Source: Mytilisepta virgata
Taxonomy: Eukaryota; Mollusca; Bivalvia; Mytilida; Mytilidae
NCBI GenBank assembly: GCA_028015205.1
Contig: JAPWFG010000015.1
Location: forward strand, 5,332,001 to 5,396,000
DNA: 64,000 bases
Reading direction: 5' to 3'
In this document: piece after piece, positions 1 to 10,168 of the stretch
Layout of the letters: every line of letters begins with the position of its first letter
How positions within the stretch are numbered: position 1 is the stretch's first letter
The notes under the pieces: generated by a model
The model's input: only the letters and a program-made list of their open reading frames with translations
What the model was told of the DNA's origin: nothing
Databases searched by the model: none
Position numbers and translations under genes: made by a program

Positions 1-837
1 AGAATTACACAATCCCGCCTGACGTAAGTTCGAGCTCCGCTGCGTGATCGTTGGGAGCGTGGACAAGACGTGGGCAACCGATCTGGTCGATATGAGTTAC
101 TTCTCCCTGGACAAAAAGGGTACAAGTTCATCCTGAGTATCATCGATGTCTTCTCCAAGTACGACTGGCTGCTGCAGCTCAAGGACAAGAAAGGGGCCAC
201 GGTGCGCGATACCTTCCTTGTCTTCGAGGTACGCGTCACGGTCTACAATAAGGAGATCAAGCAGCTGCTGCAGAAGCACGGCGTCAAGCTCTACTCCACC
301 GAAAATGAGGAAAAGTCGAGTGTGGTCGAACGCTGGAACCGCACCATGAAGGCGAAGATGTTCAAGTACTTTTCGGCCAACTCGACGCGCACCTACCTAC
401 CCGTCCTGGATGACCTGGTGCGTCAGTACGACGCCACCAAACATAGTTCCATGGAGATGACTCCCGGCGCCGTCAGTCTGAGGTGTACTGGAACCTTTAC
501 GGGGATCTGCCTCCAATGCGGTCGCCGCAATTCCGATTGGGTGACAAGGTGCGTATCACCAAGAAGGGGACGTTCGAAAAGGGATACACGCCTCGCTCGA
601 CCGAGGAGGTGTTCACCGTGTCCTTAGTGTTTGGTACGCAGCCGCCTACCTATCGTCTCAAGAACTTCAACAAGGAGGAAATCTAGGGGTCCTTCTAAGA
701 ACCCGAACTTCAGAAGACCAACCAAGACGTCTACCGTATCGAGAAGGTCTTGCGGCGGTGTGAAGGAACTCTATATCAAATGGAAAGGTTACCCAGTCTT
801 CTTCAACTATTGGATCAAATCTTCGAACCTGCAGTAG
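1..837 (+). pseudogene. Polinton-type integrase with chromodomain, broken
   Basis: The product resembles the retroviral-type (rve) integrase of Polintons, a DDE strand transferase that inserts the element into host DNA. In order one sees an aspartate region TDLVDM (about 87-104), IDVFSKYDW (about 142-168), the region before the third catalytic residue ending in VVERWNRT (about 322-345), a basic SH3-like module with GDKVRI and FEKGYTP (about 538-590), and a C-terminal chromodomain-like ELYIKWKGYP (about 767-796). The pieces lie in different frames: shifts occur near 112, near 480 and after 686. The stretch that should hold the second catalytic aspartate seems shortened. The chromodomain tail is what separates this copy from the other integrase in the window at 15.2-16 kb. 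Transposition competence is clearly lost. Confidence 0.75.
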
Positions 838-1300
838 AGGTGTAACTTTTCTAGTCCTGATGGTAGTACTGGAAAACTTTGTGTGTGAAGTTACCCTAAG
901 GTTTAACACCACTTCTTGCCAGTTCGTTGCATACCAGCCTTTGGTCACAGGTTCATCAGCCGTCCCCGGGGACGGTAGATTAACGATCGAGTGTCCCTGC
1001 ATAACTACATTGCCATTCATCCCGACGCCGGCCATAGGCAAACACTTGGCCACATCTTTCTTGATGTCGTTCAGGCGTTTCCTCTCCGCCTCGAGCTCTT
1101 GTATCGAGTGCCGCCTCCAACTCGTCGATGTCTTTCATACCGTCTTTCAACTGTTGATTGACCTAGAGTTTCGCCACAGCGTCCGAGCTGTCCCGAGGGT
1201 ATCCCAGGCTAGTAGTGCGATTGTCGTTCATATCCAGGTCCTGGAACATCCTCCACAGAGACACGCGTTTCCTTACATGGTATCCAAACTTGTCCATTTA
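667..1300 (-). pseudogene. tail-fibre-like repeat protein of the Polinton remnant
   Basis: Read on the minus strand from an ATG at 1298, the frame contains two copies of a short pattern common in phage tail-fibre and collar proteins: M-N-x-N or M-N-G-N, then a few residues, then L-x-x-P, then a D/E-A-V or EPV-x-K. One copy is at about 1230-1165 (DMNDNRTT ... SSDAVAKL) and one at about 1023-945 (MNGNVVMQG ... VTKGW). A TAG at 1165-1163 and a frameshift between the copies break the gene. Such repeats form trimeric fibres in phages; a fibre or spike role in a Polinton virion is inference. It overlaps the 3' end of the integrase on the opposite strand. Confidence 0.5.
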
Positions 1301-1301
1301 T

Positions 1302-1664
1302 TTACAGCGAAAACACCGCCTCCTCGAACGGCCGGTCCGCTGAAAGCATCTTCAACACATATAGGCAAAAGTGTCCGCACACCACGTCCCCTCTTCTGCA
1401 GTTCATCGGTGTTGTATCGAATCTCGGGCTGTAAATAGTCAACTCTCTCCACGCGTCTGTCTTTGACTTCGATCTCGTCTTCGACTGGGGCACCAGTATC
1501 TGCAGATCGACTCTCCTTAGTCGAGCGTACTTTGTGATGCCGCGTCTCTTTACGAGTGCTTTGAGCTCTTTCTTGGTGAAGAACTCTTCGCGGGAAAATT
1601 TCCGGCTAGTTTTCTCCTCGACGAGCTTGATCAGCTTCTTCGAAATCCTACTGTACCCTTTCAT
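1302..1664 (-). pseudogene. SAP-like plus cysteine-protease-like fragment
   Basis: A 120-residue open frame. The N-terminal half is basic and contains a SAP-like helix-turn-helix pattern (KKELKALVKRRGI, then YARLRRVDL), which in other proteins binds DNA. The C-terminal part has a CGHFCLYVLK motif like the catalytic-cysteine region of the adenain-type proteases of Polintons and adenoviruses, followed by FEEAVFSL. The histidine/aspartate half of a protease domain is absent, so this is most likely a deletion fusion of a longer gene. It overlaps the next minus-strand frame upstream by a few bases in a different frame, suggesting one ancestral gene broken by a frameshift. Confidence 0.45.
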
Positions 1665-2004
1665 CCTTAGCTATTTGACGGAAGACATTCATGTTCTCCT
1701 TCAGCACGATCTTACCTCCGATTGGGGTGGGCTCGTCTTCCTCTGCGGTGGCGGTTGTTTGCTGTGCCTTCAGCAGAGCCCATCGATTCCCGGTTTGCTC
1801 TTTCAGTTGCCCCTTCTTCCTCTTTAGTGGGTCTCTGCAGGTCAAGGGTACTTCACACTGATGATACATCATGGGGTTGCTGCAGCATAGCCGCTTTTGG
1901 GGGGGTTGCGGTTTCATTCTTCTGGAAGATGTCTTCTTACTAATCCATGATATTGGTATTGCTAACCGTTGCCATCCCTTTATGTATATCAATTTGGGAC
2001 ACAC
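1648..2004 (-). pseudogene. unidentified basic protein of the Polinton remnant
   Basis: A 118-codon open frame on the same strand as the fibre-like and SAP/protease-like frames. It has a lysine/arginine/proline-rich N-terminal half (KPQPPQKR) and an acidic patch (EEDEP). I do not recognise a domain. Its end overlaps the start of the SAP-like frame by 17 bases, so the two may be parts of one gene separated by a frameshift. A virion minor protein is possible from position alone, but nothing in the residues proves it. Confidence 0.3.
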
Positions 2005-2050
2005 TTTCCTCTAAGGTGTCCCCAGAGGACGCTGAGGAGGCAACCTTTCT

Positions 2051-3290
2051 AACATCGTATACGTAAGTAATGCTTTGTATTTACCCTATTCTCGACTGGG
2101 GCGTGGTCCGTTTGCATTCCGGGTCCGGCGTTGGGGGTGCTATAAAGGATTTTCCCTTGAAAAGGGGGAGTGCCGCAGAATCGGCCTTTATACACCACTG
2201 GAAATCGGCAGTGTCTGTGACAGGCCGGTATAAATTTAAAGTCTTTAAGTAAATAGGAGAAGACGCAATTTTTACAAAATTACACAGAATTTCAAAATAA
2301 CTACCACGTTTCTGTTGATTATTGGCCTGTCGTTTGTATTTATTCACAATATTAATATATCAAAAAATAAATTTGACTTCTTGAACTAGAAATTTTTGTT
2401 TCTCTTAAACAGTAATTTTTGTGATTATCAAACAGATCAAAAATAGTATAAAAAATGTTGTGCATTTAAGACTTGTAAGGATACACGAGACCAGTATGGC
2501 TGTTTAAGACAAATAAAATCGTTACTATTGTAAGAAGTAAAACCGATTGCGAGAATGTTTACGCAAATTATTTCTTCTCAGGTCCCAGGGTATTAAGAAC
2601 TTCAACAAGGAGACCAAAAACAGGTATGTCTATCCTTTATCTATTATTGAATATGATCTTCGTTTACATTACCCCACACACAAATACACTAAGATACATG
2701 GGAGATATGAGCGCTTTCCTTGTTACATATAAGAAAGAAAGAAATTTAATTTGCCATGATTACTAAAACGACTGTGGTATGGCATTATTGGTTACAAAGT
2801 ATATACGTTTTAACATGCAATTTATTTCTCTAAATAACAATGGAAAATTAATCAACAAAGCTGATAATTGCTTTTAAAAGTTCTATTGATATCCTGAGCT
2901 CAGTATATGTGTTATTCATTCGATAACATCTTTGCCAATGAGTTATTGTTTAATTACTAAAATAATTCTTAAATATGAAGAAATGGGCTAAAGGAGGTGT
3001 ACGAGCAAAACAAATAGAAATTTTGAGCTGTCAAAAGGGGGAATAAAACTATTTTTCATCTGCAAATGTGGCCTGCAATATAATAAGCAGATGAAACTAA
3101 TAGAAATTACTTCGGAATAGTTTAGTAGTCTAATAATATGAAATGTTTTGTTTTCAGAACGTTTCAGTGAATACACAATGAATGTCAATCGAGGGTTGCC
3201 AAATGCTGAGGAAGGTAAACATACCGAAATGTATTTTTGCACATGTACTAAGCAGTACCTAACAGGAACGTGCAGTACACGGAAGTGCTC
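2051..3290. other. no gene recognised
   Basis: AT-rich DNA with short frames only. There is no domain, splice-bounded exon, RNA gene or clear repeat that I can support. The first 200 bases keep the higher GC of the Polinton remnant and may be its untranslated edge. Confidence 0.5.
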
Positions 3291-3399
3291 ATAATGTTAC
3301 GTCCGTTCGTTAATGCAATGAACGGGGCACACGAAATCTTAGCAGGTCTAGTTGAAATAGTCTTTTTCGATCTATTTTTCCTGACGTGCAACTGTGGAG

Positions 3400-3979
3400 A
3401 TTAAGGATTGTTATCACTTGGCGTCCGTCGTCCATCGTCCGTCCGTCTGTAAACTTTTACATGTTCATCTTCTCCTCTGAAACCCCTGGACCTATTAAAC
3501 TGAAAGTTTGCATAAATTATCTTGGTCCGTGAAACAAAATGGCCGCCATGAGCATTTACATGTTCTGATTGGTCGAAATTTTAAACTTCTCCTTCTCTGA
3601 AACCATAAAGCCAAATGAACTGATTTTTGGTATGGAGCATCTATGCATCTATGAACTCCTTTACAAAGTTTGCATAACTCATCCCGGTCCGTGAAACAAA
3701 ATGGCCGCCATGAGCATTTACATGTTCTGATTGGTAGAAATTTAAAACGTCTTCTCCTCTGAAACCGTAAAGCCAAATTAACTTATTTTTTATATGGAAC
3801 ATCTATGAGAGGTCCTTTACAAAATTTGCATAAATCATCCCGGTCCATGAAACAAAATGGCTGCCATGAGCATTTACATGTTCTGATTGGTCGAAATGTA
3901 AAACTTCTCCTCTGAAACCGTAAAGCCAAATGAACTGATTTTTTATATGGAACATCTATGGAAGGTCCTTTACAAAATT
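3400..3979 (+). repeat. left half of a tandem-repeat element (about 155-bp monomer)
   Basis: The array opens with a GTCC/CGTC-rich lead (3421-3452) and then repeats a unit of about 153-162 bp. The marker TTTGCATAA recurs at 3507, 3669 and 3825, each time followed by GTCCGTGAAACAAAATGGC-type sequence and TGTTCTGATTGGT. The array stops in mid-unit at 3979 and resumes in register at 8709, so it was split by the LINE that lies between. The layout (CGTC-rich start, internal monomers, GAGCGATACAGG end near 9082) resembles a common non-autonomous bivalve repeat; its transposition class is not clear. Confidence 0.8.
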
Positions 3980-5161
3980 ACCCTATGTGGGACCCGGGGA
4001 CACAAATAGAATTTACCCACAGTTCATCGGCTTGACGTAAGAGGCCCCTAAAGATGCGACATGTTTGCCGTGTGTCGCAAACCCGTGTCGGTAATAGGAG
4101 GTGTTCCTGGATGGCCGGACAAACTGTTCAGATCACCATCTCGGGCACAATCTTTACCTAGACGGGAGGCCAGATGGACCCGATTCGGTCAATCGGCTGG
4201 TCACTCCAATCCTTTTACAATAGGTAATATATATATGTTTTTCCTCAAAATTTGCTTACATCTAAATTCAAGATTTCTGAAATACGGGATTGGTGTTGGC
4301 TTAAGGGTCACAAGCTTCAACAGGCTCAAAATTTTCACTTTTGAATTATCCATTTTATTATTTATTACTGCTTTAATTTATTATTTTTCTGATAATTCCA
4401 CAGTACAGAATTTGTTTTGTCTTACTCATCCAATATCGTTAACTTTAAATTTTGGTCTCTTTTATATAAAATATTATTTTTTCAACCTTCCCAAAATATG
4501 GCTCGATGGTCCCGGTTAAGCCATTAAATGGTCATATCTTGCCCTCCGCTCTTTTCTCGTGGTTATCTGAAAAGACCCATATGAACCCTCATGATACTGA
4601 GATACAATTGGTGGGTTGAGTTTGGTCTGCATGTATCGCTGTAGGTTGATGTTTTGGGTTCTGGGGTCTTAGATGGTAACCACTCATGGAAGCGCGGAGA
4701 AGGCCGTGGCTTATGGAACAAGGCTTCCGCGGCTTAATGAGGTCACCTGTTGGCCGTGTGTGGATACCCGTAAGGATAGAGGACGGAATCCTTGTGGTTG
4801 AAACACGCCACTTTGACCCTTACTTTATCTTAAACGAGCGGTCGGATGGGCCCGGTACTGACCAATCGGCTGGGCACGCCAAGCCATTGAACTTGCCTGT
4901 TTGCCAAAATGTACAGAAATAGTACCATGTATACAATTCGGTTCAAGAAGGCGGTGGCTTATGGGTCAATCGTGTAGATGATACTTAGGGCTAGATTATT
5001 TCGTCAGGTAACCCCTGGCACGAAGCTTGTGTCCGAACAGTACTGTTCTATGCGAGTATCTTATCCCTGTAGCCCTAGTGCTTTTCGCATATGCGGCAAG
5101 TATACATTATATTGGTGCTGCTCCGCGGTGAGCAGGGGTAACGAATCATTATACAACCACC
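3980..5161 (+). other. 5' untranslated region of the LINE
   Basis: No coding sequence is recognised between the left target-site duplication and the ORF1 start. A motif with CGGTCAATCGGCTGG (about 4187) recurs as GACCAATCGGCTGG (about 4859), suggesting two diverged direct units of the kind seen in LINE internal promoters. Promoter activity is inference. Confidence 0.5.
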
Positions 5162-5930
5162 ATGGCTTCTACAGAAAACCCCCCAAAACCAACAAGTGCT
5201 AAAAGAAAATGTAATTACAATGATGATGAGGAACATTTGACCAAACAACCAAATACAGATTCTGGAAATTTCTCAAAATTTTTGGTATTAACTAGTACAA
5301 ACTCTGATAAACCGTTAACCAAACTTTCCTCCGTTTTTACTGAACAAAACAATCTAAAGCTATGCCGGCCAGGTTAAAAAGTGGCAGTCTACTTACTGAA
5401 TGTTTTAGACATCAACAGTCAAAAAACCTCCTCTCCCTTACTTGCAAATCTGACCTTCAAGTCTCAGTAACTCCACATCGAACCTCAAATTCTTACATAG
5501 GAATTATTCGAGACAGAGGCCATGATTTGTATGAACTGTCAGAAGAAGGCATACAGGAAGAACTAGTCTCAACATATATCAAAAGTGAAAAGGTTTACCA
5601 AAAGATCTGAAGGGAAAATTGTATATCTTCTCACCTTCAACATTTCGACTGTGCCGGAACACATCTACATAGGTCCCTACAGGATCAAAGTTGACACATA
5701 AGTGCCTAACCCTACTCGTTGCTTCAAATGCCAGAAGTTTGGGCACGGTGGGAGTTCACGCCAGGATACGGAGAAATGTGTAAGGTGTTCTTGTTGAGGG
5801 CCATTCCAATGTGCAAACTGGTTTATACCATCTTGCTGACTCCAGAAACTGCGAATTTTATAAAAAAAAAAAAGAAATCGAAATTCAGAAAACAAAAGTT
5901 GAAAAAATATAAGCTATCAAGAAGCTAAAA
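5162..5930 (+). pseudogene. LINE ORF1, gag-like nucleic-acid-binding protein
   Basis: ATG at 5162 (MASTENPPKPTSAKRK) opens a lysine-rich N terminus. The frame shifts near 5370 and continues to about 5607 with a region typical of jockey-type ORF1 proteins (YIGIIRDRG ... LYELSEEGIQ). After another break a CCHC zinc-knuckle region appears at about 5712-5740 (RCFKCQKFGHG). In the family this protein packages the LINE RNA. This copy has at least two frameshifts and cannot make a full protein. Confidence 0.65.
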
Positions 5931-6484
5931 GACTGGTATCTACATCGAATACCTCAAAAGTTCCTTCCTCGTATGCAGATCAAGTTAAATCATCTTAACC
6001 ATCAAGATCTTTCGCAACCCAAACTGAATTTACCTGGCCTGATGGAGCAAACTCTCAAGTACTCTTACCAAAATCAAACAAATCAACTAAAACAACCCAG
6101 CCCAAGCCGACTACTTCATCAAGTACTTCTCAAACAGCTGACTCTCTCCAGCCTCCAATAGCAATCACACATCCAAGTCTTCAAACCAAAAATCGCCAAA
6201 AAATCCTTATCATTTCAAAAAGCTTCAGTAGATAAAAATAAGTCTAAACAAACGCCTAGTCGTCTCTCTAAGGCAGACAACGGTAAATTTAACAGATTCA
6301 GAAACTTCTGTTCGGTGATGACGACTCTGAACAGATGGATACGTCAAACGATCCACAGGAATCAATCTGGGGCGATCCATTAGACTCAGTGGATACCAAC
6401 CCCCCAGTCCGAGATTGACGCGCTTCGGATGGTAGGCGTGAACAACCTAGGAAACATTATTCCCCCATCCGATTACCCTTATGG

Positions 6485-8390
6485 GTAATATAATACAGCA
6501 GAATTGTCGAGGTTTGAAAATTAATTGTCTTCAGGAAACTTACTTAAAAAAAAGATATAGTTAATATTAAATATTGCTCTTTCTACAGCACTTACGTTAA
6601 AAAGGATGAAAGAGCAGCTGGCGGCTCGTCAATCCTAGTTAAAAATGATATAATTCATAGTGGAATTAATCTTAATACTAACTTGCAGGCTTTAACGCCC
6701 ATAATCCAATTTTGGGTAGTAATTCTAAAAATGATAGACGCAAAAAGATAGAAGATTTTTTAAACCAGGAAAGCTTGAGAATTTTCAATGATGGGTCAGG
6801 TACTTATCTCCATACGGGAAATGGCTCTTACTCGGCTATCGATCTTTCGATATGTGACCCTTCTGTGTTACTGGATTACTCATGGCGAGTCCATGATGAT
6901 TTGTGTGGAAGCGATTTTTTTTAAATTTATTTTGGAAAATTTGTTTCCCACGTCATCTGAGAGAGTTGCACGCTGGAAATTTCACAAAGCAAATTGGCCT
7001 TTGTTCGAGCAACTCTGTCGAGATGAACTGAAGAAAGATACTTTGGATAATGCTGTTAATCCAGTCCTTAAATTTAATGAAACGTTAGTATCGATAGCTG
7101 AGAGAGCCATCCCTAAAACCTCGACAAATCCAAAACCACTCGGCAAACCATGGTTTGACGATGATTGTGAGGAGGCAAAGAAAAATAGGAAGAAGGCCGA
7201 ACGATGATTCAAACAGCATCCAACCCAAGATAATTTAAGTAACACCCGTATAACCCGTGCAAAAGCACGTAGAACATTTAAACAAAAGAGACGAAAGTCG
7301 TGGCAAAACTTCGTCTCAAAAATAAATTCTCATACACCAATGAACAAAGTTTTAAACTTTATACAAAAACTTAATGGTAAAAACAGGAAAGCCAATCTTT
7401 ACTATCTAAAAGATGGCCAGACCCTTTTAACATCAGAAAATGAGATCTCTCAAAAACTTGGTGAATCTTTTTCGAAGAATTCTTCTTCTCAAAATTACGT
7501 TTTAAAAACCGAACTGAAAAAGACAAAATTAACTTTCGATCAAACAATTCAGAAGACTACAACCGGCCTTTCTCTCTTGATGAAATCAAAAATTCTCTGG
7601 CAAAGGCCCATGGCACAGCATGTGGCCCAGATGATATTCATTATAAACTTCTGAAACACCTTACTGATACATGTTTAGAAACTCTTTTGCATCCTCGCAA
7701 TAAAGTATGGGTGTCTGGTGACTTGCCTTCCATATGGAAGCAAGCTACAGTTATCCCTATTCCAAAACCTGGAAAAGATCATTTTGAATCGTCGAATTAT
7801 CGGCCAATTGTACTCGCAAGCTGCGTATGCAAGACAATGGAACGGATGATCAACGTCCGCCTTGTCTGGTTCCTTGAGACCAATAGTCTCCTGTCCAATA
7901 TACAATGTGGATTCCGGCAGGGCAGAAGCACGTTGGATCATCTTGTTCGCTTCGAGTCTTTCATACGCAACGGGTTTACTAAAGATGAACATGTGGTGTC
8001 GGTCTTTTTCGACCTTGAAAAAGCATACAACACCACTTGGAAATATGGAATTTTAAAAGACTTAAATGATATGGGGTTGAAAGGTAGATTACCCTCATTT
8101 ATTGATAACTTTTTGTCAGACAGACAGTTTAAAGTCAAGGTTTATACAACTATGTCTGACCCGTTCCAACAAGAGATGTGTGTCCCTCAGGGAAGTATCC
8201 TCTCTGTTACTCTATTCAGTATCAAAATAAATAGTTTGGCTAAAACATTACAAAAGAATGCTGAAGGCTCGATTTATGTTGATGATTTTCTGATATGCTA
8301 TAGAGGTAAAAATAAGAACAACATAGAAAGACAGCTATAGTTATCTTTAAATAAAACTGAAAAATGGGCTATGGAAAATTGTTTTAAATT
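6485..8390 (+). pseudogene. LINE ORF2, endonuclease/reverse transcriptase, broken
   Basis: The endonuclease start (QQNCRGLK) is at about 6494 but is joined within a few residues to a later motif (LQETYLK), so an internal deletion removed catalytic residues. The remnant ends with LCGSDFF (about 6902). The reverse transcriptase is the best preserved part (7687-8340). It has WKQATVIPIPKPGK, NYRPIVLASC, a GFRQGRSTLDH box, FFDLEKAYNTTW, VPQGSILS and the catalytic YVDD at about 8278. The frame is interrupted near 7206 and 7655 and ends at a stop at 8338; no RNase H domain is seen. Confidence 0.75.
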
Positions 8391-8708
8391 AAATTAAAAC
8401 TGTCTGGTTATAGTCCTTATCCAGAATTTTATATTGTTATATGTTTTGACTGATGTTATTTTATTGATTATATTTTTCTTGTAGCGTTTCTGTGATATTT
8501 TTCAAGTCTGTGATATTATAAAATGTTTCGTAAGGTTTTGTCTCATATTTGTTTTATTGTTTATACTGTCATTAATATTTTATTTGTAAATAGTCAATTG
8601 GTTTTAATTGTGTTCAATTTTAACCAGCTCCGTTTAGATTAGTTCTCGCCGAGATATTGGCTGAAATATCGCCAGCTCGGCGTAAAACAATATTCAATCT
8701 ATCAATCA

Positions 8709-9120
8709 TTTACAAAATTTGCATAAATCATCCCGGTCCGTGAAACAAAATGGCTGTCATGAGTATTTACATGTTCTGATTGGTCGAAACTTTAAACTTC
8801 TTCTCCTTTGAAACCGTAAAGCAAAATGAACTGATTTTTGGTATGGAGCATCTATGGAAGGTCTTTGCAAACTTTGCATAAATCTTTCTAGTCCGTGAAA
8901 CAGAATGACCGCCAGAAACCTTTATATGTTCTGATTGGTCGAAATTTAAAACTTCTCCTCTGAAAACGTTTGGCCAATAAACTTATACTTGGTATGAAAC
9001 GTTTATAGAAGATCATTTACAAAGTTTCCAGAAATCAATCTAGTCTGTCAAATCAAATCAAACGTTTGTTACTGCCAGGTGAGCGATACAGGCTCAACCC
9101 ACTGTGCCTCTTGTTTTCAA
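8709..9120 (+). repeat. right half of the split tandem-repeat element
   Basis: The 155-bp monomer resumes here at the same base where it stopped at 3979. TTTGCATAA recurs at 8717 and 8873, with a decayed unit after about 9018. The element ends with CAGGTGAGCGATACAGGCTC (about 9077) and a pyrimidine-rich CTCTTGTTTT. It is paired with the array at 3400-3979. Confidence 0.75.
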
Positions 9121-9847
9121 ATAAAATCAGACTATGTTGCTAGTTATGTGAGTGAATAAATACGTTGATAGTGAATTCTTTGATATCGATGGTAAGATTT
9201 CATAATGAAATAGATAATGATATGACTGATTACACCATTCGATTAATTAAGGTGCAATTAAAGCAGGCTATATATGGCTTTGTTGTTTATCAAATTGAAC
9301 CATATCCATATTAATTGAGCAAATTAACAGGTTATCGATAAATAAATAATCCAGGTATTCTTATTTAATTTTCTAGAATTTATTTCTAGAAACTTTAGTG
9401 GTTGTTTATTCTATATTTAGTTTTTACACCGTTAATGAAAAACCTTGCCACACTAAGACAGGGTTTTACGGATCTTTTTAATCTTGCAGTAAGTTATGAG
9501 TCTTTGCCCTGTTGTTGTTGACTGTCTAACTACTTTCAAGATGAGGAAGTACAGTAATAAATGCTATGTTCAGATTTAAGCCATCTGCCAGTATTTTAAT
9601 GATTTTGTTTCTCATGACCATTGACTCATTTTTTTATATCTTTATAAATTCTTTACTGACATCATGGCTCTGAAATTAAATCTCGATTATGCTGACCGAT
9701 AGAAAGCTTCTTTTTTGTTTAGGGAGATATTTGTTCGACCTTTAGTTACAACTTTAGAAGCAGTTTAGTTTTGATAAAACCAAGTATAAAGCAGAATGCC
9801 GTGTTTTTGAAGTTCGATCATGTAAATACTTTAAAATTATGTTTTCA
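9121..9847. other. no gene recognised; possible intron of the B-box gene
   Basis: AT-rich sequence without a supported exon. It lies directly upstream of a splice acceptor at 9846-9847, so part of it should be intron if the B-box exon is expressed. No upstream RING or start exon was found. Confidence 0.45.
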
Positions 9848-10168
9848 GCAACAGGCGGTATAGAGGACAAGGAATATGAAGTCAAATGTACTTACTGTAT
9901 GGAAAAAACAAATTTTGCACTTTGTATAACTTGCAAATCATTCTACTGTGCGCTGTGTTCCATGAAACATACACAGAAGAAAAACAACCATGCTTTATGG
10001 TTATTGGATCGCAACTCTTTAAAAAATAGTCCAGCATGTGAAAAATGTTTTCACAAAAAAGCAAATCGAATGTGCAACAGATGTGCTGTTTTCTTGTGTG
10101 AAGACTGTGACTGTGAGCATGAGAAATCGAGTTTGGATATGAAATGGTTATTACAAGAAGTTTATACA
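9848..10168 (+). CDS. double B-box zinc-finger exon (TRIM-like), isolated
   Basis: The exon starts after a ttttcag acceptor and ends at an AAG/gtactg donor; without splicing, the frame meets a TGA at 10175-10177. It encodes two B-box zinc fingers: the first CTYC ... CITC ... FYCALC ... H and the second CEKC ... CNRC ... CEDC ... H. The same two-finger module, with the same 2-nt split codon at its start, occurs in the intact minus-strand gene at 20387-21570, so the two are paralogues. There the beta-propeller follows without an intron; here no propeller exon is seen on the plus strand downstream. This is therefore either part of a gene with distant exons or a solitary relic. B-boxes mediate protein contacts in TRIM-type ubiquitin ligases; no RING is visible. 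Confidence 0.6.

Larger units (their letters stand above)
1..2050. mobile_element. Polinton/Maverick element remnant
   Basis: This block carries pieces of at least three Polinton-type genes: an integrase on the plus strand and tail-fibre-like and SAP/protease-like frames on the minus strand. It is visibly richer in G and C than the AT-rich DNA that follows, as expected for a transferred or recently active element. Every frame is interrupted, so the element is dead. The left end lies outside the window and no terminal inverted repeat was found, so the right boundary near 2050 is approximate. No DNA polymerase B, packaging ATPase or major capsid gene is seen here. Confidence 0.7.
3980..8708 (+). 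mobile_element. jockey/I-group LINE retrotransposon, dead copy
   Basis: A 4.7-kb non-LTR element inserted in the 155-bp monomer array. It is flanked on both sides by the 11-bp duplication tttacaaaatt (3969-3979 and 8709-8719), which fixes both ends. It has a 5' region of about 1.2 kb, a gag-like ORF1 with a zinc knuckle, an endonuclease/reverse transcriptase ORF2, and a 3' end with a short GC hairpin (gccgagat ... agctcggcg) followed by a TCAA/ATCA-type tail, as in jockey, I and related clades. Both ORFs are broken by stops and frameshifts. The clade call rests on motif style and is less certain than the LINE call. Confidence 0.85.

Noticed and set aside
4061..4922. Possible protein genes at 4061-4519 and 4686-4922
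   Set aside because: Both fall within the non-coding 5' region of the LINE as fixed by the target-site duplications, and no domain is seen.
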